A stretch of 64,000 bases of DNA from the NCBI GenBank assembly GCA_024233595.1, contig JACKPK010000006.1, positions 1-64,000 on the forward strand. Reading direction: 5' to 3'. Origin of the DNA: Deltaproteobacteria bacterium. Its GTDB lineage: Bacteria; UBA10199; JADGCS01. Position numbers and translations under genes: made by a program. Below the pieces are notes generated by a model, which was not told where the DNA came from, did not search any database, and saw only the letters and a program-made list of their open reading frames with translations. This document shows positions 55,054 to 64,000 of this stretch, piece after piece (within the stretch, counting starts at the first letter, position 1; each line of letters begins with the position of its first letter).

Positions 55054-56346
55054 ATGACGGGTTCAGTCGCAACAAAACAAACAGGCAAGGCATCGAGCCT
55101 CACCAAGGTGGTGTTTTTTCTTTTGGTTGTTTTCGCAAGCCTCACCACAACCTATATTTATAACGAAGTGCAAGAACCAAGCTACCAAGCTGTTGCACAA
55201 GCCAAACTCATCATTCCCGAAACCGCAGGCACGCAACGTTTTCAATCGTATTACTCGTACCAAAGCATTGTCAAAGAGCACATGAACGCCATGCGCTCGC
55301 CACAATTTTTAGAAGCGCTCAACAATAACCCTCTTTTGATCCAAGTGTTGGAGTACGAAAAAAAATGGCGCGACACCCAAAGCCATCCTTTTAAAAAATA
55401 CTTTCACCAAGACAACCCTGTGGGCGAAACAAATTTGGTCGAACGCATCATTGCCAACACCGCTGTGCACTACAACGAAAAAAACGATCGCATTCAGATT
55501 GTGGTCACAGACACCTACTCCAAATTTGCCACCGTTGTGGCCAACCTGGTCGCCAAGCTTTACCAACAACACCTAGAAGATTTGGTGCCTTCCGAAAAAA
55601 TTCAAACCGAAATGTCTTTGGTCAAACAAGATGTGGCACAAAGCTTACCAGCTGTATTGGATTTACAGGACCCCAAAGAGCAAGTTCACAAAAACACAAA
55701 AAAATTACAGGCACGCTTGCAAGATTTACAAACAAGGCAAACACGCTTGTTATTAAAACAAGCTGCTCTCAAACAATTGCTCAAATCAAAAAGCTTTGCC
55801 GTGCCAAGCATCATTCAAGACAGCGAGCTTCTTAAAACAGCACGCCACCTTGCTCAAAAGCGCATCGATAAAAATGCAGTTCGTCGTTTTCTAAAAAGAC
55901 AAACAGCCCTCACACAAGAAATTGCTTTCTTAGAAGAACAGTTCCATCAACGCACACGCCACTTGCTCAAAACCATAAACGATCAAATAAGCCACACCGC
56001 GCAAATACAAGACACCATTAAAAAAGCCATGATCAATCCCGAATTAGGCTTGGACTTTCTTCCAGAAAAACTCGACGAAACAGCCGCTTTGTTTGCAGCG
56101 CTTTTAAAACAAAACAACAAAGGCAATGCCTTGCACCCAGCACAATTGCTCATCACAGACCCAGCACAAGAGCCAGAAATCCCCAGCGTGCCAAATAAAA
56201 CACGCAACCTCATTTTAAGCCTCATTATCTCATCGTTATCAGCTCTTTTGGTTTTACAGCTCAAAGAAATCTTCACACAAAAAATAAATGTTCCCGAAGA
56301 ACCAAAAAGTGACAACCGCTTTAGAATTTTAGGGGTTATGCCCTAA
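55054..56346 (+). CDS. Wzz/BY-kinase-modulator-like polysaccharide chain-length protein
   Basis: 430-aa inner-membrane protein. One transmembrane helix lies at about residues 18-36 (KVVFFLLVVFASLTTTYIY) and a second at about 388-408 (NLILSLIISSLSALLVLQL), with a long periplasmic region that is mostly coiled coil. This topology and the sequence after helix 1 (PSYQAVAQAKLIIP) match the Wzz co-polymerase family. Such proteins set the length of O-antigen or exopolysaccharide. The stop overlaps the start of the next gene (TAATG). No glycosyltransferase or polymerase genes are adjacent. Confidence 0.75.
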   Translation: MTGSVATKQTGKASSLTKVVFFLLVVFASLTTTYIYNEVQEPSYQAVAQAKLIIPETAGTQRFQSYYSYQSIVKEHMNAMRSPQFLEALNNNPLLIQVLEYEKKWRDTQSHPFKKYFHQDNPVGETNLVERIIANTAVHYNEKNDRIQIVVTDTYSKFATVVANLVAKLYQQHLEDLVPSEKIQTEMSLVKQDVAQSLPAVLDLQDPKEQVHKNTKKLQARLQDLQTRQTRLLLKQAALKQLLKSKSFAVPSIIQDSELLKTARHLAQKRIDKNAVRRFLKRQTALTQEIAFLEEQFHQRTRHLLKTINDQISHTAQIQDTIKKAMINPELGLDFLPEKLDETAALFAALLKQNNKGNALHPAQLLITDPAQEPEIPSVPNKTRNLILSLIISSLSALLVLQLKEIFTQKINVPEEPKSDNRFRILGVMP

Positions 56347-57224
56347 TGCTTGATTCCGCTATTCAGAACCTTATTGCGCAAAGCCAGAATCAAAAACACT
56401 TTCAGCTCATTCAAAGTTTTCAATCCAATAAATCGTGTCGCGTGTTTGGCAGAGCCCTGGCCCGCAGTTTGGCGCGTAAAAACAACGATGTTTTGGTGAT
56501 CTCGTTGGTGGATCAACGACCAAAAAAAAGCGCTCTCGAAAATTTATTCCAAGACATTTATGGCCCCGAGATTTCCGAACAACTTTTATCTTTTAGAGCT
56601 TTGCCAGACATCCTGAGTTTAATCGCTCTTAAAGAAGAATCCGGCACCCTTGTTCTAAACAAAAAAGAAGGGGCCCCCTTAGAATTGGTTTTTGTAAAAG
56701 GCGAACTCCACGACCAACAAAACCCTGTTCGCTTTTCTAACGCAAAAGAAATTCTAAAATCACAGCTCTTCCACAAGGTTTTTCGCCAGCGATTTTTATC
56801 GCTACAATTCAAAAAACAAAAATTCAAAAAGCAGTCCCTTAAAGACTTACAAGCGATCATCACTGCAAAAGAACTTTTACAACGCGTTGAGCTCACAGCA
56901 AACAGCTTAATGGTCATGCGTTTTAACAAACACCTAGAAGAACGCGATGGGTACAAAGAACTTGCCCACAACCAAGATAAATCCCTGACTCTATTACAGA
57001 TCAAAAATTTGGTTAAAATCATGCCTCTTCTTAAAGCTGAGCACGAAAGCATTTTGCTGCTGGTGCCATCAGACATATCTTCCAAGGCCTGGCTCAGCCT
57101 TTCACAAAGTGTAGACGCTGTGGTGCAGATTGCCGATTTAAAAAAAGACAAAGCCCTACTCAAACGCTACGGCAAACACGCACGAGCATTAGAAAAAAAT
57201 CAGTTTATTGTAGAAAGTTTATAA
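56346..57224 (+). CDS. CpsD-like/BY-kinase-like protein lacking a recognisable P-loop
   Basis: A 292-aa cytoplasmic protein coupled to the Wzz-like gene by a TAATG overlap. In layout it mimics bacterial tyrosine kinases: FQLIQSFQSNKSCRVFGRAL at the usual Walker A place, then LARSLARKNNDVLVISL (strand 2). The GxxGxGK[ST] loop is absent, and no tyrosine cluster is at the C terminus. The rest is helical and basic (VFRQRFLSLQFKKQKFKKQ). The likely reading is a non-catalytic ATPase-fold partner of the Wzz-like protein; homology is inferred from position and pattern only. Confidence 0.55.
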   Translation: MLDSAIQNLIAQSQNQKHFQLIQSFQSNKSCRVFGRALARSLARKNNDVLVISLVDQRPKKSALENLFQDIYGPEISEQLLSFRALPDILSLIALKEESGTLVLNKKEGAPLELVFVKGELHDQQNPVRFSNAKEILKSQLFHKVFRQRFLSLQFKKQKFKKQSLKDLQAIITAKELLQRVELTANSLMVMRFNKHLEERDGYKELAHNQDKSLTLLQIKNLVKIMPLLKAEHESILLLVPSDISSKAWLSLSQSVDAVVQIADLKKDKALLKRYGKHARALEKNQFIVESL

Positions 57225-57237
57225 AGAAGACAGTCGA

Positions 57238-58287
57238 TTAAATTTTTTCGCTCAATTCCAAAATCATCTTTTCTGTTGTTTCCCAATCAACGCATTTATC
57301 CGTAATAGAAACACCGTAAGCCAAATCTTTTGGATCATCTGTTATTTTTTGATTACCCGCAAACAAATTGCTTTCGATCATAAAACCAATGATCGATGAA
57401 TTGCCTTTTTGAATCTGCTGCGCGCAGTCTTCTAGAACAGCTGGCTGACGGTTGTGATCTTTGTTTGAGTTCGCATGCGAACAATCCACCACAATGTTGG
57501 CTTTTAAACCGGCTGCTTCTAATTTTTGTTCACAATCGGCAATAGAAGAAGCGCTGTAATTGGGACCATCGCTGCCACCACGCAAAACCACATGACCATA
57601 AGCATTGCCTCGTGTCGAAAACTTAGCGACCTGACCATTGCTATTGATCCCCAAAAAATGATGCGGGTGTGTCATGGACTGCAAAGCATTAATAGCAACT
57701 TCAATGCCGCCATCAGTGCCATTTTTAATGCCCACAGGCATAGATAAACCGCTACTCATTTCACGATGCGTTTGCGACTCTGCTGTGCGCGCGCCAATGG
57801 CCGACCAAGTGATGAGCTCTGATAAATACTGCGGCGTGATAGGGTCTAAGGCTTCTGTACCAGTTGCCAAACCAATCTGATTGATGTCGATCAAAAGTTT
57901 GCGCGCAATTTTCAAACCTTCTTCAATGCGAAATGAATCGTCCAAGTAAGGATCGTTGATAAGCCCCTTCCAACCCACTGTGGTGCGCGGCTTTTCAAAA
58001 TACACACGCATGACCAACAAAAGCTTGTCTTGTACCTTTTTAGAAAGCGCATGCAATTTGTGTGCGTACTCAAGTGCCGCCACCGGATCGTGAATAGAGC
58101 AAGGTCCCACCACCACAAAACGACGCGCGTCTTTTTTATCCATAATGGCTTGAAGAATCTCGCGCTGCTGCAACACATGATGCAAAACCTCATCGGCCAC
58201 AGGCACTTCTTCTTTTAAACGTGCTGGTGTGATGAGTTCTTGAAACCCAGCAATGTTTACATTCAGTACTTTATTCAGATCGTTCAT
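57238..58287 (-). CDS. 3-deoxy-7-phosphoheptulonate (DAHP) synthase, class I
   Basis: First step of the shikimate pathway: condenses PEP with erythrose 4-phosphate. At 349 aa it is of the AroF/AroG/AroH length. Signatures: VVGPCSIHDPVAALEYAHKL (metal Cys), MRVYFEKPRTTVGWKGLINDP, ATGTEALDPITPQYLSELI, GARTAESQTHREMSSGLSMP, KNGTDGG, LRGGSDGPNY and VDCSHANSNKDH. Feedback specificity cannot be told. Single-gene unit flanked by unrelated genes. Confidence 0.96.
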   Translation of the reverse strand: MNDLNKVLNVNIAGFQELITPARLKEEVPVADEVLHHVLQQREILQAIMDKKDARRFVVVGPCSIHDPVAALEYAHKLHALSKKVQDKLLLVMRVYFEKPRTTVGWKGLINDPYLDDSFRIEEGLKIARKLLIDINQIGLATGTEALDPITPQYLSELITWSAIGARTAESQTHREMSSGLSMPVGIKNGTDGGIEVAINALQSMTHPHHFLGINSNGQVAKFSTRGNAYGHVVLRGGSDGPNYSASSIADCEQKLEAAGLKANIVVDCSHANSNKDHNRQPAVLEDCAQQIQKGNSSIIGFMIESNLFAGNQKITDDPKDLAYGVSITDKCVDWETTEKMILELSEKI

Positions 58288-58323
58288 AAGATTCTTTCAA
58301 GGCAAGGCCGTAAACTTAGTATT

Positions 58324-60192
58324 TTAAAGGTTTGCTGCCAGTTCTTCAGCACGTTCCTTCTGCCTCATTAAATTTAACAAATAAAACTGATCGCATAAAT
58401 AGCGCTGCGTTTCTTCGGGCAACTCTTGTTGTGCTGAAGCTCCAAAAACATGATGCGCTTTGTATTGCAAGGACCGACCAACACCAGCATTGTAATTCAC
58501 CAAAGCAATGCCCCAACTTCCCGCTGCGTTTAAGCTCACAAATTGATTTTTATAATACCGCGATCCCAGATTCACGTTGCCCTGCCAATTTTGCGCGCCA
58601 AAATGCACTTTCATTTGCTCAACACTAAAATTTGTTCCCGTCACACTCTTTGCGGCCTCTGGCCCTATCTGCATAAGCCCTGTGTAGCGGCCATTTTGCG
58701 CACTCGGATTGCCCGCTGACTCCACAAGAATCTTGGTGGCAATCATCTCGTAACTTAAAGGGTACAAACTTGAGTTTTTAGAAAGCAAGTTTTGAATGTA
58801 AGCCTTTTGTTTTAAATAACGACCATCTGGATGCTGACGATAAAAATCCAATTTTTTTGCCAAGCTGTTTTGTCTGCCTGACGAATCAGATAAACTGAAT
58901 TCTAAAATGGCTTTGATGTCCTTAAAAGCAAGGTCAGCAAAATAAAAACGCGCCTCGTGCAAACTCAAATCACTGGCATCAATAAGATTTAAAAAGCTGA
59001 CCAGGTCTTTAGAATCCAAATAAGAAAAGTGTAGCGCAAAACTCAATTGCTCCAGAGAACTGGCTTGTTCCAAAGCACGAAAATCAGGCATTTCCTTTAA
59101 ACCGGCAAGCTGCTGATTTGCTTTTTTGGCATTGTGAATAAAACTCACCAAATCATAATGTCCTGCAAATTGATCACGCGCGGCCTTTTTGGCCTTGCTG
59201 CTTGATTCGCCTTTTAACAAACCACAAGAACGCAAAAGCGCACTGGTGTTGAGCTCATCCAAACGATTACGATAAAATCCCAAAAGCTCGTTTAAAAAAG
59301 CGATGATTTCCGAATAAGAAAACGACGAAGAAATTAATGATGCGCTCAGATCAATCAAAGCTAAACTTGCGTCATAAGAACAAGAGCGCAGCGAATCATT
59401 TGAATCACAAGCCCTTTTAGCCAACTCAAAAATGCTATTGATGAGTCCAATCGCCTGCACCTGATCCAAGCTAGAAAAAAGGGAAATGGCGTTGTTAAAA
59501 TCCTCACCAGAAAATTCAGCAGGCTTGTTTTGCAAAATCTCTTTAAGCGGCATCTTAGCCAAGTCAAAATCAAGCTGTTGCACAATCGAATCACCAGTTT
59601 TTAAAGGAGACGCCGTGGCTCCGGCTTGAAACAGCATACCAATGGTTTCTTCGCTGTGATGAAGGTCTTCCCACTCATCACCAAAATGCTTTTCAAAACT
59701 CTCGACACTCAAGGCGCCTTTGGCCGAAACAAATAAGTCCGGTGAGCTTGTTTCAAGACGCGGTAAAAAATTTTGATTTTTAAAGTCGTAAAATAAAGCG
59801 CCCTTTTCCCAAATCAAACGATCGATATTTTTTTCTAAATAGCCAGCGCGATCAATGAGCGCATCAAGATGCCTGGGGTCACAGGTAAAAAAACGATAAC
59901 AAGATCGCTGCGCATTCTCTTGTAAAAATTTTTCCAGATCTTTTGCTGATTCAAACTCGGCAAACAAAGCATTGCGATCCTGCAAAGCAGGAATCAAATC
60001 CAATGCCAGTTCATTGCGATCGGCCTCAGGCATTTCGGAGGTGAGCACAGCGAAATCACGCACGAGGTTGATCTGGAAATCATGTTGGGACTCTTGGCGG
60101 TCGTACAGTAGACGCATAAGCCTTAATAAAGCAAAAACTTTGCCAGTTTGTAAATAGTAAATACATAAAATCGCTAGGCTTTTTAGCTGCAC
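58324..60192 (-). CDS. secreted lytic transglycosylase-like protein (SLT domain), 622 aa
   Basis: Starts at GTG 60192, with AAAAGGA four bases upstream, giving a short hydrophobic N terminus (QLKSLAILCIYYLQ...VFA) that may be a signal peptide. About 450 residues of helical repeats follow, an arrangement like the ring domain of Slt70. The C-terminal ~130 residues carry the transglycosylase signature: catalytic Glu in TKILVESAGNPSAQNGRYTG, then LMQIGPEAAKSV, NLGSRYYKNQF and GIALVNYNAGVGRSLQY. It is the second transglycosylase in the window and lacks LysM modules. Confidence 0.85.
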   Translation of the reverse strand: MQLKSLAILCIYYLQTGKVFALLRLMRLLYDRQESQHDFQINLVRDFAVLTSEMPEADRNELALDLIPALQDRNALFAEFESAKDLEKFLQENAQRSCYRFFTCDPRHLDALIDRAGYLEKNIDRLIWEKGALFYDFKNQNFLPRLETSSPDLFVSAKGALSVESFEKHFGDEWEDLHHSEETIGMLFQAGATASPLKTGDSIVQQLDFDLAKMPLKEILQNKPAEFSGEDFNNAISLFSSLDQVQAIGLINSIFELAKRACDSNDSLRSCSYDASLALIDLSASLISSSFSYSEIIAFLNELLGFYRNRLDELNTSALLRSCGLLKGESSSKAKKAARDQFAGHYDLVSFIHNAKKANQQLAGLKEMPDFRALEQASSLEQLSFALHFSYLDSKDLVSFLNLIDASDLSLHEARFYFADLAFKDIKAILEFSLSDSSGRQNSLAKKLDFYRQHPDGRYLKQKAYIQNLLSKNSSLYPLSYEMIATKILVESAGNPSAQNGRYTGLMQIGPEAAKSVTGTNFSVEQMKVHFGAQNWQGNVNLGSRYYKNQFVSLNAAGSWGIALVNYNAGVGRSLQYKAHHVFGASAQQELPEETQRYLCDQFYLLNLMRQKERAEELAANL

Positions 60193-60247
60193 CGCGTCCT
60201 TTTAGTGGTTTGAGTCTCCAGTGAGGCCCTCTGCTGGCGTGTCGCCA

Positions 60248-60277
60248 CCCCCATCTTTACTTCTGGGGACCTTTTTT
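60248..60277 (+). promoter_or_regulatory. Weak hairpin plus T-run in the aminotransferase leader
   Basis: CCCCA (60249-60253) can pair with TGGGG (60264-60268), followed by a T6 run (60272-60277), all 18-45 bases before the ATG at 60295. The stem is only five base pairs with a ten-base loop, so it may be an attenuator, a weak terminator or chance. Confidence 0.25.
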
Positions 60278-60294
60278 GATAGAAAGGCCGCCTC

Positions 60295-61146
60295 ATGAAC
60301 ACCCTTTATCAAGACAATGCATTTGTGGACAGCAACGACGCGCGCGTTTCTGTATTTGATCGCTCTTTTTTATTTGGCGAAGGCCTTTTTGAAAGTTTCC
60401 GCAGTTACGAAGGCCAACTGCCATTTTTACGCCACCACCTGGATCGCTTGGGGTGGTCGAGCACCGTTTTGGGTCTGACAATACCAGATCTTAATTTTGA
60501 AAAAATCTGTTTAGAGCTTTTGGAAAAAAATGGTTTTGAAGACGCGCGTTTTAAAATTGTTTTGTCACGACAAGGCAAAGGCTTTGGCCCAAACATAGAA
60601 CCTGAAGACGATACCCCTTCGCTCATCATCTTTTGTGAAGAGCTTGCCAACAAAGAAGAAACAGTCTCTAGCCTTAAAGTGTGTCGCAACCATATAAACA
60701 ACACAGCTCCTTTGGCGACCATGAAAACCACAAGCTACCTCACCAAAATCATCGCCAAAAAAGAAGCAATGGAAGCAGGGTTTGACGATGCGATTCTGTT
60801 AGACAGCAAAGGTCATGTCACCGAAACCTGCAGCGGCAATTTATTTTGGATTGATCCCAGCGGTAAACTCAAAACACCTATGGCTGAACAAGGCTGCCTA
60901 GCAGGTGTCACACAAAATATTCTTAAAAAATTATTAGCCGATCAAAAATTCAAGATCGAAGAATCTGTGATTTCACCCAACGACCTTTCGAGTTGCAAAG
61001 AAGTTTTTGTAACAAACGCGGTGCAAGGTGTGATGCCTGTTGGTCAAATTGACGATCGTAATATTTCTGGTGGCGACATCGGCGACGTCACAGCCATGAT
61101 TCGCGATCTTTGGGTCAAGAATATCAAAGATCAACTCAAGCATTGA
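60295..61146 (+). CDS. class IV PLP aminotransferase (branched-chain aminotransferase / ADC lyase type)
   Basis: A PLP enzyme with an AAAGG site before ATG. At 283 aa it fits D-amino-acid transaminase, 4-amino-4-deoxychorismate lyase or short branched-chain aminotransferases. Signatures: DRSFLFGEGLFESFR and the catalytic Lys in TKIIAKKEAMEAGFDDAI; TETCSGNLFWID binds the cofactor phosphate; VTNAVQGVMPVGQID ends the fold. Which reaction it catalyses cannot be decided by eye; the neighbouring purH does not help. ilvB elsewhere in the window makes a branched-chain role reasonable. Confidence 0.88.
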   Translation: MNTLYQDNAFVDSNDARVSVFDRSFLFGEGLFESFRSYEGQLPFLRHHLDRLGWSSTVLGLTIPDLNFEKICLELLEKNGFEDARFKIVLSRQGKGFGPNIEPEDDTPSLIIFCEELANKEETVSSLKVCRNHINNTAPLATMKTTSYLTKIIAKKEAMEAGFDDAILLDSKGHVTETCSGNLFWIDPSGKLKTPMAEQGCLAGVTQNILKKLLADQKFKIEESVISPNDLSSCKEVFVTNAVQGVMPVGQIDDRNISGGDIGDVTAMIRDLWVKNIKDQLKH

Positions 61147-61168
61147 TTGAATTATTTTAGGGGGATTC

Positions 61169-62747
61169 ATGAACAAGATTAAAACCGCACTCATCAGTGT
61201 CACTGATAAAAACGGCATTGTCGACTTTGCCAAATTTTTACAAAGCCATGATGTCCACATTCTTTCCACAGGTGGCACCGCCAAGTTATTAAGAGACAAC
61301 AGCGTCAACGTGACCGATGTGGCAGAGCACACAGGCTCCCCTGAAATTCTAGACGGACGTGTTAAAACACTTCACCCCAAAGTGCACGGCGGTATCTTAG
61401 CCAAACGTGACGACGCCAAACACCAAACACAATTAAAAGAAAACAACATCAGTGGCATCGACTTGGTTGTGGTGAATCTTTATGAGTTTGAAAAAACCGT
61501 CGCAAAAGACGGCGTGAGCTTAAGCGAAGCGATCGAGAACATCGACATTGGTGGTCCTTCTATGTTGCGCTCGGCTGCTAAAAACCACAAAGACGTGGCG
61601 GTGGTCACAGAACCTTCCGACTACCAAACCATTCAAAACGAATGGAACAATGGCGCGCTCAACGAAGGCCTGCGTTTTGAATTGGCTGTGAAAGCCTTCT
61701 TAAAAACGGCGGCTTACGACACAGCGATTTCTTCTTACCTGAATCAAGAATTGCAAAAATCAAAAAGCGAAACCGCGGTGTTTGAACGCATTCGCAACTT
61801 GTCCTTGGCCAAGGTGCAAGATTTGCGTTACGGAGAAAACCCGCATCAAAAGGCGGCTCTTTACCGCGAAACCGGCGTCACCAAAGGCGTTGTGAACGCA
61901 AAGCAGCTGCAAGGCAAAGAGCTGTCATTCAATAACATCTTAGACACCGAGGCTGCCTACCAATGTTGCCGCGACTTCACTAAACCAGCCTGCGTGATTG
62001 TGAAGCACCTCAACCCTTGCGGCGTGGCTTTGGCAGACAAACTTAGCGAGGCTTTTGTTTCGGCACGCAAAGGCGATCCTGTGAGTAGCTTTGGTGGCAT
62101 TGTGGCCTTAAACCAAGAAGTCGACAAAGACACGGCACTCCTTATGGCCGAGACTTTTTTTGAAGTGATCATCGCTCCTTCTTACTCTTCCGAAGCCAAA
62201 GAGGTTTTTGGCAAAAAGAAAAACTTACGTCTGCTCACCTTGGAAGATTTTTTTAAAACAGAAGAAAACGCCTTAGACTACCGACGCGTGAGTGGCGGCA
62301 TGTTGGTGCAAGACAACGACACTGGCAGCATAGACATTAACACCTGCCAAGTTGCCACCAAACGCAAACCCACTGAACAAGAATTAGCCGATCTTGATTT
62401 TGCGTGGAAAATTGTCAAACACGTTAAATCAAACGCCATCCTAGGCCTGCAAAGACAGCAAACCCTTGGGTGTGGGTGCCGGGCAAATGAAGGCAGTGTT
62501 GATTCAGTGAAACTCACGAGCAAAGCCATGGAAAACTTTTGCCGACACCCAAGATCTTAAACAATACGGTGTGGCAAGCGATGCGTTTTTCACTTTTAGA
62601 GATGAGCCATCGATGAAGCCGCCAAACACGGCGTGAAAGCTATTATTATTCAGCCAAGATGAAGTTCTATTGCGCGACCAAGAGGTCATTGATGCCTGCG
62701 ACGAACACGGCATTGCCATGATTTTTACAGGCATTAAGCATTTTTAG
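61169..62747 (+). pseudogene. purH: bifunctional AICAR transformylase / IMP cyclohydrolase, 3' end frameshifted
   Basis: Performs the last two steps of IMP synthesis. The first ~450 residues are continuous: the cyclohydrolase domain (LISVTDKNGIVDFAKFLQ, ILSTGGTAKLL, KTLHPKVHGGILAKR, ENIDIGGPSMLRSAAKNH) and most of the transformylase domain (DLRYGENPHQKAALY, VKHLNPCGVAL, KGDPVSSFGGIVALN). From about 62465 the frame breaks repeatedly. Pieces such as ASDAFF-like residues and IDACDEHGIAMIFTGIKHF followed by TAG (62745-62747) recover the true end. The full span is ~526 codons, normal for PurH. So small indels, not truncation, break it. Confidence 0.9.
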
Positions 62748-64000
62748 GCATTAGGGATTATTTTCTTCAAATACTCCACTTCCATAACAATTTCTGTAGA
62801 TTGATCAGGAAGACTTTCTAAACGCGCTATTATTTTTTAAATTCTACCACAAACCATCATTCAGCTCACGGAACTCGTAATCGACCATATATAAATATGA
62901 AACAAAAGTTTTCTCGATCTGGAAATAAAGAAAAAATATCAGTTCTTTTTATCGTTTTTAATTATGCTTTCCCAAATGAAGAATACCGCAAATAATCATA
63001 GTAACTATAACTAAAACTCATCTCGCAAAAAAGATATATATTAAACCTTAAAGGTATCGAAGCCTCTCAAGACAATGTTGAAAAATTAATTGAAAGGTGT
63101 GGTAAATTTTCTGCTAAAAGGTGATAATCAGATCTACAACCTTAATGGAACAAAGAAGAACTGGGTTCAAAAGCAAACAAACACTCCAATGTGTATTATA
63201 AATGCGATGACAATCTCTAGGCAGTTGTTTCAATAAAACCAACAAGACATTTCATCCAAAATTATTCGAGCCTCTGCAAATGTCTTATCAGCCAACTTTC
63301 CTGCCTGTTTCGACAATGCAACTAAAGCTGAAAGCTAATGTTTGTGGCCGTCATGAAATTTGTTGATGTTCAATCGATTATATTATAAAATTTAAATTAC
63401 TATAAGCTGCATTAATACTCCAACGAAAACAAATTGATGATCCGCAGCAAATTTTAAGCGTAACGGATCAATGAGCATACTGTCTTGTAAAGAATCATAC
63501 ACATCACCCAGTTAAGAAAGTGATACAAAGGCTTTCTACCTCGCCATCCACTAAAATCATTTTAGAATAAAAGTAATATCGCCTTTTTGATCTTCTGATT
63601 TGAGACTTTGCCGTAAACAGCAATCGCTCCAAATGATGCAAACCAAACCAAGAACTTGGTCTCCTGCTCATTAAAGTAATACCCTCTTTCCTAACGACTC
63701 AATTTCTGCAGCCTCCTCTAAAATCTTTCTGTTTTTTGCCGAAAATGCTTGTTATTTCCCGCTCTGCAAGCATTTCTTGATGCGCCGCAAAAACCAGTTT
63801 GATGTTTTGCTAGAATTGCTGAATAAGATACCTGTCTATACTTCCTACCGTTACGTGATCTGAATTTGGTCTCTTTGTATTGCAACAAGGTCAAACTGGC
63901 TTCTTCAAATTTTCACGAGCAACCCGCGAACGCGCTCATGCAGCCTCACCATCACAGATTCGCCCACCTCATCACGATCTTTGAGCAAAGACAACTGAGG
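62748..64000. other. AT-rich region with no readable gene
   Basis: More AT-rich than the rest, with no long open frame on either strand. On the minus strand short coherent stretches appear in changing frames (e.g. ALSKQAGKLADKTFAEAR near 63280-63340, FLVWFASFGAIAVYGK near 63600-63660, and LSLLKDRDEVGESVMVRLHE at the right edge). This suggests one or more frame-damaged minus-strand genes entering from the right. No family recognised. Confidence 0.4.

Noticed and set aside
60249..60277. Rho-independent terminator on the plus strand
   Set aside because: The stem is only five base pairs and no plus-strand gene lies upstream to terminate; kept only as a weak leader element.
62504..62734. Minus-strand open frame at the purH end
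   Set aside because: The plus strand carries the PurH C-terminal motif in shifted frames; the antisense frame has no support.

Overview
The window reads as a chromosomal segment of a Gram-negative, free-living bacterium of roughly mid-40s percent GC by eye. Outer-membrane traits are clear: a beta-barrel-like protein, an LpoA-like lipoprotein, two lytic transglycosylases, an RND permease and a Wzz-like protein. The split purS/purQ/small-purL system, the Nfu protein with an N-terminal scaffold domain and several unrecognised secreted proteins suggest a deltaproteobacterial or Bdellovibrio-like lineage. That placement is inference; there is no rRNA gene in the window to fix it.

Layout. 0-2 kb: the 5' part of a quinone oxidoreductase gene (minus) and a 498-aa unknown protein (plus). 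2-5 kb: thrS-infC (minus), tRNA-Val(GAC), and a debris field of tRNA-like fragments. 5-14 kb: a minus-strand purine cluster purB-purS-purQ-//-purL, interrupted between purQ and purL by a 3 kb plus-strand array of three paralogous pentapeptide-repeat genes, one intact and two broken. 14-18 kb: two envelope proteins, then ruvC-ruvA-ruvB. 18-25.5 kb: a divergent pair of unknown genes (one beta-barrel-like), an RND permease gene with a scrambled middle, and an MltD-type transglycosylase with LysM repeats. 25.5-36 kb: an Nfu-type Fe-S carrier (frameshifted), ilvB, smpB, an endonuclease/phosphatase-fold protein, gltB and a cysteine-rich unknown protein. 36-46 kb (minus): htpG, a small secreted protein, hflX, dnaE, a methylmalonyl-CoA mutase large subunit and ssb; the last three carry many indels. 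46-51 kb: a TPR protein, gloB, and a DsrE-like/TusA/hybrid histidine kinase operon. 50-57 kb: an overlapping set, DnaJ-like, LpoA-like and thiL (minus), divergent from grpE, followed by a Wzz-like protein and a P-loop-less kinase-like partner. 57-64 kb: DAHP synthase, a second lytic transglycosylase, a class IV aminotransferase, purH (3' end frameshifted) and about 1.25 kb of unreadable AT-rich sequence.

Themes. Purine synthesis (purB, purS, purQ, purL, purH), amino-acid synthesis (ilvB, gltB, the DAHP synthase, a class IV aminotransferase), protein homeostasis (htpG, DnaJ-like, grpE, smpB, infC, thrS), recombination and replication (ruvCAB, dnaE, ssb) and envelope maintenance dominate.

One caution affects interpretation. 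Reading frames collapse in discrete zones (about 9.9-11.0, 21.6-22.3, 40.9-45.6 and 62.5-64 kb), yet gene lengths and end motifs are preserved, and the zones hit essential genes (dnaE, ssb) and purH. This looks more like local consensus error than biological decay. The most novel content is the pentapeptide-repeat array inside the pur cluster, the DsrE/TusA/kinase operon and the Wzz plus P-loop-less partner pair.
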